Source of the DNA: an uncultured Clostridia bacterium
GTDB taxonomy: Bacteria; Bacillota; Clostridia; Christensenellales; Borkfalkiaceae
Assembly: GCA_947589335.1 (NCBI GenBank)
Contig: CANPZH010000025.1
Coordinates: 1-14,305 of the forward strand
Length of the DNA stretch: 14,305 bases
Direction: 5' to 3'
Position 1 is the first letter of the stretch. Every line of letters starts with the position of its first letter. The position numbers were made by a program, and so were the translations under genes. Positions 1-6,948 of the stretch are shown here, in pieces. The notes under the pieces are model-generated. The model had not been told where the DNA came from. It worked only from the letters and a program-made list of their open reading frames with translations, and did no database searches.

Positions 1-2
1 GC

Positions 3-1313
3 GCCCTCTCGGGGGTGCTGTACATTCTCGACGAGCCGAGCATCGGGCTGCACCAGCGGGACAACGAGCGGCTGCTCGCCTCGCTCAAGGGCCTGCGCGA
101 TCTCGGGAACACGCTCATCGTCGTCGAACACGACGAAGACACGATGCGCGCCGCGGACTATCTCGTGGACGTGGGGCCCCTCGCGGGCATCCACGGCGGG
201 GAGATCGTCGCCTGCGGCTCCCTCGAAGACATCATGAACGCGCCGCGGTCGATGACGGGGGACTACCTCGCGGGGCGGCGGAAGATCGAAGTCCCCCCCG
301 TGCGCAAGCGGCCGGACGGCAGATGGCTGCGCGTCGAAGACTGCCGCCAGAACAACCTCAAGGGGTTCACGGCGGAGATCCCCGCGGGGCTCCTGACCCT
401 CGTCACGGGCGTCTCGGGGTCGGGGAAATCCTCCCTCGTCAACGAGATCATTCTGCCCATCCTCTCCAACAACCTCGGGGGCGCGCGCCTGCCCTTCGGC
501 AAGAGCGGGAGCTTTTCGGGGCTCGAATATTTCGATAAAGTGATCGCGATCGACCAGTCTCCCATCGGCAGAACGCCGAGGAGCAACCCCGCAACGTACA
601 CGGGAGTGTTCACGGCGATCCGCGAACTGTTCGCCGCCACGCCCGACGCCAAGGCGATGGGGTTCAAGTCGGGCAGGTTCAGCTTCAACGTCGCGGGCGG
701 ACGGTGCGAGAACTGCCAGGGCGACGGCATCATGAAGATCGAGATGCACTTCCTCCCCGACGTCTACGTCCCCTGCGAGGTCTGCGGCGGCAAGCGCTAC
801 AACCGCGAGACCCTCGAAGTGCGCTACAAGGGGAAGACGATCTCCGACGTCCTCGACATGACGGTCGAGGAGGCGTGCGAGTTTTTCAAACCGGTCACGA
901 CGATCTACAACAAGATCGCCACCCTCAACGAGGTCGGGCTCGGCTACATCAAACTCGGGCAGAGCTCCACCACCCTCTCGGGCGGGGAGGCGCAGCGGGT
1001 CAAGCTCGCGACGGAGCTCTCCAAGCGTTCGACGGGGCGGACGGTCTATATCCTCGACGAGCCCACGACGGGGCTTTCGAGCTACGATGTCGACAAACTC
1101 GTCAAGATCCTCCTCCGCCTGCGGGACGGCGGGAACACGGTCATCGTCATCGAGCACAACCTCGACGTCGTCAAGACCGCGGATCACATCATCGACCTCG
1201 GCCCCGAGGGGGGAGACCGCGGCGGGACGATCCTCTGCACGGGGACGCCCGAAGAGGTCTCCGCGGTCGAAAATTCTTATACGGGTCAATTTTTGAAGAA
1301 GGTATTGAAGTAA
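3..1313 (+). CDS. uvrA: Excinuclease ABC subunit A, C-terminal part (5' end outside window)
   Basis: UvrA is the damage-recognising ABC ATPase of nucleotide excision repair; it forms a dimer and loads UvrB. The reading frame is open from base 3, so about 436 residues of a roughly 940-residue protein are visible. In order there is the end of the first ATPase (Walker B and switch, LYILDEPSIGLHQRDN, from about nt 15), the second Walker A (GVSGSGKSSL, about nt 408-440), the conserved DQSPIGRTPRSNPATYTGVF stretch (about 552-611), and the C-terminal zinc finger with CENC (about 708) and CEVC (about 774). The second ABC signature LSGGEAQRVKLA (about 976) and Walker B YILDEPTTGL (about 1047) follow. 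After TTGL the usual HF.D reads SSYD, an atypical D-loop. The stop lies one base before the aminotransferase start, so the two are probably one transcript. Confidence 0.97.
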   Translation, partial: ALSGVLYILDEPSIGLHQRDNERLLASLKGLRDLGNTLIVVEHDEDTMRAADYLVDVGPLAGIHGGEIVACGSLEDIMNAPRSMTGDYLAGRRKIEVPPVRKRPDGRWLRVEDCRQNNLKGFTAEIPAGLLTLVTGVSGSGKSSLVNEIILPILSNNLGGARLPFGKSGSFSGLEYFDKVIAIDQSPIGRTPRSNPATYTGVFTAIRELFAATPDAKAMGFKSGRFSFNVAGGRCENCQGDGIMKIEMHFLPDVYVPCEVCGGKRYNRETLEVRYKGKTISDVLDMTVEEACEFFKPVTTIYNKIATLNEVGLGYIKLGQSSTTLSGGEAQRVKLATELSKRSTGRTVYILDEPTTGLSSYDVDKLVKILLRLRDGGNTVIVIEHNLDVVKTADHIIDLGPEGGDRGGTILCTGTPEEVSAVENSYTGQFLKKVLK

Positions 1314-1314
1314 C

Positions 1315-2493
1315 ATGTTCAACGCAAAGATGATGCGGCTCGGGGAAGAGCGTTCGGCGATCCGCGAGCTGTTCGAGTACGGAAACAGGCGCAAGCGGGA
1401 GATCGGGGAGGAGAATGTGTTCGATTTTTCCATCGGCAACCCGAGCGTGCCCGCGCCCGCCTGCGTCGGGGAGGAGATCGGGCGGCTGCTCGCCGAAGTC
1501 CCCCCCGAAACGCTGCACGGGTACACCTCCGCGGCGGGGCTCTATGAGGCGCGGAGGGCGGTCGCAGACTATCTGCGGGAGAAATTCGGCGCGCCGATGT
1601 CCCCCGATCTCATCTACATGACCTGCGGGGCGGCGGCGTCCCTTGCCGTCGTGCTCGGCGCGGCATTGCAGCGGGGGGACGAGGTCATCGTCATCGCACC
1701 CTTCTTTCCCGAGTACCGGGTCTTCATCGAGGCGGCGGGCGGCGTCTGCGTGCCCGTTCCCGCCGGAGAGCGGTTCCATTTGGACCTCGGGGCGATCGGG
1801 CGGGCGGTCACGGAGAGGACCCGCGCCATCATCGTCAATTCTCCCAACAACCCGACGGGCGCCGTCTACGGCAGGGAGGAGATCGCGGCGCTCTCCCGTC
1901 TCCTTGAGGAGAAGAGCAGGGGGAAAGATCCCATCCTGCTGATCGCGGACGAGCCCTACCGCGAACTCGTGTACGGGAGGGAGGTCCCCTTCATTCCGAA
2001 TTTTTACGGCGACACCGTCGTCTGCTACTCCTTCTCGAAGTCGCTGTCCCTCGCGGGGGAGCGCATCGGCTACATCGCGGTCTCCCCGCGGTGCAGCGGG
2101 GCGGAGGATCTCTTCTCCGCGGTCTGCGGCGCCGGCAGGGGGTTCGGCTTCGTCTGCGCGCCCGCCCTCTTCCAGCGGGTCGTCATGCGCTGTCTCGGGC
2201 AGTCTTCCGACGTGGAGGAATACCGCAAAAACCGCGACCTCCTCTTCGGGGCGCTCACGGAGTACGGCTATGCGTGCTCCGAGCCGGAGGGGGCGTTCTA
2301 TCTCTTCGTAAAATCGCCGGAGCCCGACGCAAAGGCGTTTTCGGAGCGCGCGAAAAAGTATGAGCTACTCCTCGTCCCGTCCGACAGTTTCGGCACGGAG
2401 GGGTACGTCCGTGTCTCCTACTGCGTGCCGAAAAAGACGATCGAGCGGAGCCTTCCCGCCTTCGGGCGGCTGATGGAGGAATACCGCAGATAG
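1315..2493 (+). CDS. Pyridoxal-phosphate-dependent class I aminotransferase
   Basis: A 392-residue fold-type I aminotransferase, probably acting on an amino acid and a 2-oxoacid in the cytoplasm; the substrate cannot be told from sequence. Visible family features are the NSPNNPTG segment (residues 175-182, with the PLP-contacting Asn179), ADEPYREL (Asp212 and Tyr215 near the pyridine ring), and the Schiff-base lysine Lys242 in SFSKSLSLAGERIGY. An arginine near the C terminus (about 366, in GYVRVSY) fits the substrate carboxylate clamp. The N-terminal FDFSIGNPSVPAP pattern resembles AspC/AlaT-like enzymes common in clostridia. The ATG lies one base after the uvrA stop, with GAAGAAGG 12 nt upstream inside uvrA, so it has no promoter of its own and is read with uvrA. 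Length is normal and nothing is missing. Confidence 0.93.
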   Translation: MFNAKMMRLGEERSAIRELFEYGNRRKREIGEENVFDFSIGNPSVPAPACVGEEIGRLLAEVPPETLHGYTSAAGLYEARRAVADYLREKFGAPMSPDLIYMTCGAAASLAVVLGAALQRGDEVIVIAPFFPEYRVFIEAAGGVCVPVPAGERFHLDLGAIGRAVTERTRAIIVNSPNNPTGAVYGREEIAALSRLLEEKSRGKDPILLIADEPYRELVYGREVPFIPNFYGDTVVCYSFSKSLSLAGERIGYIAVSPRCSGAEDLFSAVCGAGRGFGFVCAPALFQRVVMRCLGQSSDVEEYRKNRDLLFGALTEYGYACSEPEGAFYLFVKSPEPDAKAFSERAKKYELLLVPSDSFGTEGYVRVSYCVPKKTIERSLPAFGRLMEEYRR

Positions 2494-2510
2494 CCCCTCT
2501 GCTAAAAATT

Positions 2511-2539
2511 GTATAGAAAGGCAAAACCTCCGCATAATG
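2511..2539 (+). promoter_or_regulatory. Possible forespore sigma-G-type promoter for spoVT
   Basis: GTATA (2511-2515) and CATAATG (2533-2539) are separated by 17 nt. This resembles the sigma-G consensus recalled as G(A/C)AT(A/G) and CATA(A/C)TA, with one mismatch in each box and a spacer about one base short. In B. subtilis spoVT is a sigma-G gene, which makes the match plausible. A start near 2545 would leave a leader of about 15 nt holding only the Shine-Dalgarno arm of the hairpin at 2523-2557. CATAAT also matches a sigma-A -10, but the corresponding -35 (TGTATA) is poor. Confidence 0.4.
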
Positions 2540-2559
2540 AAGTTATACGGAGGTTTTTT
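2523..2559 (+). terminator. Hairpin plus T-tract containing the spoVT ribosome binding site
   Basis: AAAACCTCCG (2523-2532) is the exact reverse complement of CGGAGGTTTT (2548-2557). After a C/A mismatch, ATAA/TTAT (2534-2537 with 2543-2546) extends the stem around a short loop. The right arm runs into TTTTTT (2554-2559) just before the spoVT ATG, so the shape is that of an intrinsic terminator for the uvrA-aminotransferase transcript. The right arm also contains GGAGG (2549-2553), the spoVT Shine-Dalgarno, so read-through RNA would have that site paired. Confidence 0.7.
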
Positions 2560-3105
2560 ATGAAAGCAACGGGAATCGTAAGGAGGATCGACGAGCTCGG
2601 AAGGGTCGTCATTCCCAAGGAGATAAGAAGGACGCTGAGGATCAGGGAGGGGGATCCCCTCGAGCTCTTCACCGACCGCGACGAGCTGATGCTGAAGAAG
2701 TACTCGCCCATCGCGAGCATCGAACAGTTTGCAAAGGGCACGGCGAAGTCGCTGAGCGAACAGAGCGGGTACCTCGCGGTCATCTGCGATACGGACGGCG
2801 TACTGCAGGCGAGCGGGCAGGGCAAGAAATCGCTCGCGGGCAAGACGGTCTCCGACAAGATGACGGAGGTCATGCTCTCGCGTCGGAGCTATCTTGCGAA
2901 CAAGGCGGAGGGGGGCGACATCCTGCCCATTGCGGCGGACACCGATCTCACGGTCACGGCGCAGGTCATCGTGCCCGTCGTCTCGAACGGGGACTGCCTC
3001 GGCGCGGTGGTGCTGCTCTCGACGGACGAGGGGGCGATCATGGAGTCCTCGGCGGTCAAGCTGGCGAGGCTGACGTCCGACATCATCGCCAACCAATTCG
3101 AATGA
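2560..3105 (+). CDS. spoVT: Stage V sporulation protein T (AbrB-type transcription regulator)
   Basis: SpoVT is a DNA-binding regulator that tunes forespore (sigma-G) genes. This copy is 181 residues, against about 178 in B. subtilis. The N-terminal swapped-hairpin AbrB domain (residues 1-52) is almost identical to the Bacillus protein: it starts MKATGIVRRIDELGRVVIPK and continues through EIRRTLRIREGDPLE. The remainder (about 55-181) fits the GAF-like effector domain, with the characteristic VPVVSNGDCLGAVVLLS strand-helix-strand. The frame is open further upstream to 2509, but homology and GGAGG six bases ahead fix the start at 2560. It heads a cluster with the yabM-like and yabN/mazG-like genes, an order also recalled from Bacillus. 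The leader suggests control by its own promoter and isolation from upstream transcription. Confidence 0.96.
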   Translation: MKATGIVRRIDELGRVVIPKEIRRTLRIREGDPLELFTDRDELMLKKYSPIASIEQFAKGTAKSLSEQSGYLAVICDTDGVLQASGQGKKSLAGKTVSDKMTEVMLSRRSYLANKAEGGDILPIAADTDLTVTAQVIVPVVSNGDCLGAVVLLSTDEGAIMESSAVKLARLTSDIIANQFE

Positions 3106-3110
3106 CGGCT

Positions 3111-3138
3111 GCGCGGCACGCCCCGGGGCGTGCCGCGC
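3111..3138. promoter_or_regulatory. Perfect GC-rich palindrome between spoVT and the yabM-like gene
   Basis: Bases 3111-3124 (GCGCGGCACGCCCC) are the exact reverse complement of 3125-3138, giving a 28-nt palindrome that occupies most of the 39-nt gap. As RNA it would form about a 12-bp stem with a four-base CCGG loop. No T-tract follows, so it is a poor intrinsic terminator. It ends six bases before the flippase ATG and leaves no recognisable Shine-Dalgarno. It may act as a processing or translation-control hairpin, or as a protein site; the sequence does not decide. Confidence 0.6.
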
Positions 3139-3144
3139 CTACAT

Positions 3145-4566
3145 ATGAAGCGCAAGCATTTTCTGAAAAACGCCGCGGTGCTGTCTGCCGGCGGGATCCT
3201 CGCCAAGGGGATCGGGGCCGTCTACCGCATTCCGCTCTCCAACCTGCTCGGGGGATACGGCATGGGGCTGTACCAGATGGCATACCCCCTCTTCTGCGTA
3301 CTGCTCACCTTCTCCTCGGCGGGGATCCCTTCGGCGTTCTCCCGCCTGATCGCGCGGGAGACGGCGCAGGGGCGGGACAGCGCGGGGACGCTGAAGACGG
3401 CGCTCCGTCTCTTCGCCCTGCTCGGGCTGTGCGGGACGGGGCTCATGTGCCTGCTCGCGCCCCATTTCAGCGCCCTGCAGGGGGACCGGCGGCTGGCGGA
3501 GTGTTACTATATGCTTGCCCCGTCCGTCTTCCTCGTCGCGCTGATCGCCGTCCTGCGCGGGTATTTTCAGGGCAAGAACGACATGGCGCCGACGGCGGTC
3601 TCCTCGGTCGCCGAACAGGCGGTCAAGGCCGCGCTCGGGCTCTTTTTCGCCTACCGTCATGCAGACGACCCCGTCCGCGCCGTCTCCCTCTGTCTCTTGG
3701 CGGTCACCGTCTCCGAGGCGTTCGCCCTCCTCTGCCTTCTGCGCCGCGTCCGCGGGGAAGTGCGCCCGAAACTGCTCGCCGTGCGCCGCCTCGGGGGGAC
3801 GGACGTCCTCTTCGATGCCCTTCCCGTCATGGCGGCGGCGTCCCTTCTGCCACTCTCGCAGACGGCGGATTCCGTCCTGCTCGTCCGCCTGCTCGCCGCG
3901 CACACCCCCCGCGCGGTCACGCTGTACGGGCTGTTCACGGGCGGAGCCCTCTCCCTCGTCGGGCTCCCCGCAACGGCGTGCTACGGGCTCGCGGCGGCGG
4001 CGGTGCCCTCCGTCTCCCGCTGTTTTGCCCGCGGGGAAGAGGAGGAGGGGCGGCGCCGCGCGCTGGACGCCCTTCTCATCACCTTTCTTTTCGCCCTTCC
4101 CTGCGCGCTCGGGCTCTTCCTGCTCGCGGGGCCCATCGCGGCGATCCTCTATCCCTCCCTTGCGGCGGAGGAGGCAAGGACCCTCGTCGGGCTCATCCGT
4201 CTCATGTCCGTCTCGGCGGTCTCGCTCGCGGGGATCGACACCCTCGCCGCCTGTCTCACGGGCATGGGGAGGGCGAAGTATGCGGCGCTGTCCATGCTCG
4301 TTGCGGTCGCGGCGAAGTTCGCCCTGCAGTTTCTTCTCGTCCCCGACCCGCGCTTTTCGGTCGGCGGAGCGGAGATCGCGGCAAACGTCTGCTATCTGGT
4401 TGCTTTTTTCCTCGATTTGTTCTATACTGTAAAGAAAAAACGGGAGAGGCAGCATGATTACGATCGTCAGCCTGGGGATCACGAAGAACGATTTGACGTC
4501 GGGCGCGTTGAACGCGATGAGGGCCGCGCAAAAGGTGCTTGTGCGCAACGAGTCGCCCGTCTGTGA
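3145..4566 (+). CDS. MOP-superfamily lipid/polysaccharide flippase, YabM/SpoVB-like
   Basis: A polytopic membrane protein of the MOP (MurJ/SpoVB/Wzx) superfamily, which moves lipid-linked cell-envelope precursors across the cytoplasmic membrane. The N terminus (MKRKHFLKNAAVLSAGGILA, then GAVYRIPLSNLLGGYGMGLYQM) is the SpoVB/YabM signature, and alternating hydrophobic segments run to about residue 429. Its place between spoVT and yabN/mazG matches yabM in Bacillus, which favours that orthologue. About 430 native residues suggest roughly 12 membrane helices, against about 520 residues and 14 helices in Bacillus relatives. ATG 3145 is preferred; GTG 3130 is also in frame but lies inside the palindrome. 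The last 41 residues (433-473) are hydrophilic and read through the start of the mazG-like gene out of frame. This tail looks unnatural: one extra A at 4435-4440 would end the protein at TGA 4455-4457. Confidence 0.88.
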   Translation: MKRKHFLKNAAVLSAGGILAKGIGAVYRIPLSNLLGGYGMGLYQMAYPLFCVLLTFSSAGIPSAFSRLIARETAQGRDSAGTLKTALRLFALLGLCGTGLMCLLAPHFSALQGDRRLAECYYMLAPSVFLVALIAVLRGYFQGKNDMAPTAVSSVAEQAVKAALGLFFAYRHADDPVRAVSLCLLAVTVSEAFALLCLLRRVRGEVRPKLLAVRRLGGTDVLFDALPVMAAASLLPLSQTADSVLLVRLLAAHTPRAVTLYGLFTGGALSLVGLPATACYGLAAAAVPSVSRCFARGEEEEGRRRALDALLITFLFALPCALGLFLLAGPIAAILYPSLAAEEARTLVGLIRLMSVSAVSLAGIDTLAACLTGMGRAKYAALSMLVAVAAKFALQFLLVPDPRFSVGGAEIAANVCYLVAFFLDLFYTVKKKRERQHDYDRQPGDHEERFDVGRVERDEGRAKGACAQRVARL

Positions 4567-5854
4567 GGGATTGAGAGAGGCGGGGATCGCCTACGAAACG
4601 CTCGACTATGTGTACGGCAAGAGCCGCAATTTCGATACGCTCGCCAAGAATCTGGCGGCGGAGGTCAAGCGGCGGGCGAAGGACGGCGACGTCTGCTACT
4701 GCGTGGAGGGAGGCGTCTCGGAGGACCGCGCGGCGCGCATTTTGCTCGGCGGAGGAGCTTCCGCCGTCGAGGGCGTCACGAAGGCGGCATACGCGGCGGC
4801 AAAGGCGGGGCTGTTCGGGGCCTATCAGGCCGTCTCCGCCTATGAGCTCGCGGAGCGCCGTCTCGCCTTCCCGCTCGTCGTCTACGATTTAGACGACCGC
4901 TGTCTCGCGGGCGACGTCAAGCTCCTCCTTTCGGAGGCATGCGGCGACGAGGCGCCCTGCTATTTCCTCGACGGGGAGGAGGGGAAGCGCATCGCCCTCT
5001 TCGAGGCGGACAGGCAGACCTATTCCCCCCGCTCCGCCCTCGTGGTGTACGAGCTCCCGCTGCTCGAAAAGAAGCGGTTCGGCTTCGACGATGTCGTCGC
5101 CGTCCTGCGCCGCCTGCGCGCGCCCGACGGCTGCCCTTGGGACAGGGCGCAGACGCACGAGAGCATCCGCATCAACGCGATCGAGGAGGCGTATGAGCTC
5201 GTCGACGCGATCGACCTCAAAGACCCCGAAAAGATGTGCGAGGAGGCGGGAGACGTCCTGATGCAGGCGCTCTTCCACACCCTCATCGAGGAGGAGAGTG
5301 GGAACTTCACGGTCGGAGACGTCCTCACGGGGCTGTGCGAAAAGCTCATTACGCGGCACACGCATGTCTTCGGACAGGACAAAGCGACGGGCGCGGAGGG
5401 GGCGCTGTCCGTCTGGGAAAAGAACAAAATGACCGAGAAGCACCAGACGACGTTCTCGGATGCGGTCAACGACGTCCCCGAATGCTTCCCCGCCCTTCTG
5501 AGGGCGCAGAAGATCGCAAAGCGGGTCGAAAAGGGGGGCTGGGACGCCGCCACTTTGGAAAATTTCGAGCGGAAGTTCCGCGAGGAATACGCCGAACTGC
5601 TCGGGGCATACCGTTCGGGCGACAAGGCGCAGATCGCGGAGGAACTCGGCGACGTGCTGTTCTGCACGGTCGAGCTCGCGCGGGCTGCGGGCGCGGACGC
5701 GGAGATGGCGCTCCTCGACACCGTCAAAAAGATGCAGAGACGCTACACCGCATACGAGGCGCTCGTCCGCGCCGACGGCAAAGATCCCCTTGCGCTCGGC
5801 AAGGAGGAGAAGGATCGCTATTATGAACGGGCAAAGCGGGATACACGCGCTTGA
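4454..5854 (+). CDS. YabN-like protein: degenerate tetrapyrrole-methylase domain fused to MazG NTP pyrophosphohydrolase
   Basis: MazG proteins hydrolyse NTPs to NMP and pyrophosphate, removing aberrant nucleotides or lowering pools. The 466 residues split into an N-terminal tetrapyrrole (SAM) methylase-like domain (1 to about 200) and two MazG modules. Module one (about 210-305) has RLRAPDGCPWDRAQTHESIR, acidic EEAYE at 244-248, EEAGD at 263-267 and RHTHVFG near 301. Module two (about 355-432) has REEYAELLGAY and EELGD at 396-400. These EE..E and E..D sets are the metal-binding residues. The methylase part keeps the fold start ITIVSLG, but glycine and PG motifs seen in Bacillus YabN read TKNDL and EGGVSED, so methyl transfer is doubtful. 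GGGAGAGG precedes the ATG by 4 nt. It follows the flippase and overlaps dus by 32 nt, so it is translated within one operon. Confidence 0.92.
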   Translation: MITIVSLGITKNDLTSGALNAMRAAQKVLVRNESPVCEGLREAGIAYETLDYVYGKSRNFDTLAKNLAAEVKRRAKDGDVCYCVEGGVSEDRAARILLGGGASAVEGVTKAAYAAAKAGLFGAYQAVSAYELAERRLAFPLVVYDLDDRCLAGDVKLLLSEACGDEAPCYFLDGEEGKRIALFEADRQTYSPRSALVVYELPLLEKKRFGFDDVVAVLRRLRAPDGCPWDRAQTHESIRINAIEEAYELVDAIDLKDPEKMCEEAGDVLMQALFHTLIEEESGNFTVGDVLTGLCEKLITRHTHVFGQDKATGAEGALSVWEKNKMTEKHQTTFSDAVNDVPECFPALLRAQKIAKRVEKGGWDAATLENFERKFREEYAELLGAYRSGDKAQIAEELGDVLFCTVELARAAGADAEMALLDTVKKMQRRYTAYEALVRADGKDPLALGKEEKDRYYERAKRDTRA

Positions 5855-6785
5855 GGTCGCGGGGCTGAAGCTCCCCTGCAACGTCTTTCTCGCGCCGATG
5901 GCGGGATACACGAACTATCCCTTCCGCAAGATGTGCCTGTCCCTCGGCGCGGGGCTCGCGTTCACGGAGATGGTGAGTTGCAAGGGGCTCCTGTACGGGA
6001 GCGAGGAGACGAAGCGTCTGCTCTGTTCGGGCGGGGGAGAGCCTTTGAAGGCGGCGCAGATCTTCGGGAGCGATCCCGGCGTCATGCGCGCGGCGTGCGA
6101 GAGCGAGGAGCTTGCGCCCTTCGATCTGATCGACATCAACATGGGCTGCCCCATGCCCAAGATCGTGAAGAACGGCGAGGGGAGCGCGCTCATGGAGAAT
6201 TTCCCGCTCGCCGAGCGGGTGATCTCGGCGTGCGTCCGGAGCGGGAAGAGGATCTCGGTCAAATTCCGCACGGGCGTGCGCGAGGGCGGAGAGTGCGCCG
6301 CGGAGTTCGCGAAACTGTGCGAGGGCGCGGGCGCCTGCATGGTCACGGTGCACGGCAGAACGCGGGAGAAGATCTATTCGGGTCCCGTGAACTTCGAAGA
6401 GATCGCAGCCGCCAAGCGGGCGGTCGGGATCCCCGTCGTCGCGAACGGCGGGATCTGGAGCCGGAAGGACGCGGAGAAGATGTTCGACCGCACGGGCGCG
6501 GACGCCGTCATGATCGCCCGCGCCGCCCTCTACCGCCCGACCGTGTTCGCCGCGCTGGCGGAGCGGGAGGAGCCGCCGCTCTCGGAACTCTTCCCCGTCC
6601 AGCTCCGCGAGACGAAAGAGCTCTACGGCGAGCGGTTCGCATGCGTGTTCATGCGGAAAATGGCGGCATTCTACTTAAAGGGCAGGCCGGGCGCGGCGGC
6701 GATGAAGCGCGCGCTCTTTTCGGCGGAGACGACGGAGGCGGTCGAGGAACTCGCCGCACGGGCCTTCGCGGCGGAAGAGGGCTGA
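5823..6785 (+). CDS. tRNA-dihydrouridine synthase, DusB-like
   Basis: An FMN-dependent enzyme that reduces specific uridines in tRNA to dihydrouridine. The 320 residues have the expected TIM-barrel markers: APMAGYTNYPFRK (24-36), AAQIFGSDP, DINMGCPMPKIVKNGEGSAL with catalytic Cys109, VKFRTGVREGG with the FMN-contacting Lys147, HGRTREKIYSG with His177, and the phosphate-binding VVANGG (205-210). GADAVMIARAAL (226-235) differs slightly from the usual GxDGVMIGRGAL. ATG 5823 was chosen because the protein family starts there and AAGGAGG/GGAGAAGG lies 9-15 nt ahead; the frame is also open to 5790. The gene overlaps the mazG-like gene by 32 nt and is followed by a terminator, making it the last gene of the spoVT cluster. 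Assignment to the DusB subgroup is likely; the target uridine is not visible. Confidence 0.93.
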   Translation: MNGQSGIHALEVAGLKLPCNVFLAPMAGYTNYPFRKMCLSLGAGLAFTEMVSCKGLLYGSEETKRLLCSGGGEPLKAAQIFGSDPGVMRAACESEELAPFDLIDINMGCPMPKIVKNGEGSALMENFPLAERVISACVRSGKRISVKFRTGVREGGECAAEFAKLCEGAGACMVTVHGRTREKIYSGPVNFEEIAAAKRAVGIPVVANGGIWSRKDAEKMFDRTGADAVMIARAALYRPTVFAALAEREEPPLSELFPVQLRETKELYGERFACVFMRKMAAFYLKGRPGAAAMKRALFSAETTEAVEELAARAFAAEEG

Positions 6786-6817
6786 GCCGTACAGGGACAT
6801 GACAGACGGAATTTCGG

Positions 6818-6847
6818 GGCGCGTAGGGCAAAATACGCGTCTTTTTT
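6818..6847 (+). terminator. Rho-independent terminator after dus
   Basis: Arms 6818-6825 and 6834-6841 pair over 8 bp, including one G-U, around an 8-nt loop. Six Ts (6842-6847) follow. It lies 33 nt after the dus stop and ahead of the gyrB promoter, so it separates the spoVT-dus operon from gyrB. Confidence 0.8.
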
Positions 6848-6879
6848 CGTATTTTCGCAAAAAAACCGTCGTCAAACGC

Positions 6880-6908
6880 TGTACTTCCGCCGAAAAATCT
6901 GATATAAT
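6880..6908 (+). promoter_or_regulatory. gyrB promoter (extended -10)
   Basis: TGATATAAT (6900-6908) is a perfect extended -10 element. The -35 at the 17-nt position, TGTACT (6880-6885), matches only three of six bases, which is common when the extended -10 carries the promoter. A run of seven As (6859-6865) lies upstream and could act as an UP-type element. Transcription would begin near 6915. Confidence 0.82.
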
Positions 6909-6918
6909 AATTGGGAAA

Positions 6919-6948
6919 GCGCGCGCCCGCGTATACGCGGGCGCGCGC
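6919..6948 (+). promoter_or_regulatory. Perfect 15-bp palindrome in the gyrB leader
   Basis: Bases 6919-6933 are the exact reverse complement of 6934-6948, centred on GTATAC. It begins about four bases after the predicted transcription start and ends just before the Shine-Dalgarno GAGGAGGAAGGA (6949-6960). In RNA it would make a very stable stem at the 5' end. Such 5' stems can protect an mRNA from decay; a DNA-level role such as sensing supercoiling is also conceivable. Both roles are inference. Confidence 0.65.

Noticed and set aside
2509..2559. 17-codon N-terminal extension of SpoVT
   Set aside because: It would be encoded by the hairpin and promoter region; homology to SpoVT starts exactly at ATG 2560, behind GGAGG.
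3102..4457. 451-codon frame overlapping the flippase gene
   Set aside because: Arg/Ala/Pro-rich out-of-frame translation with no membrane segments. Only its last few codons matter, as the likely alternative end of the flippase.
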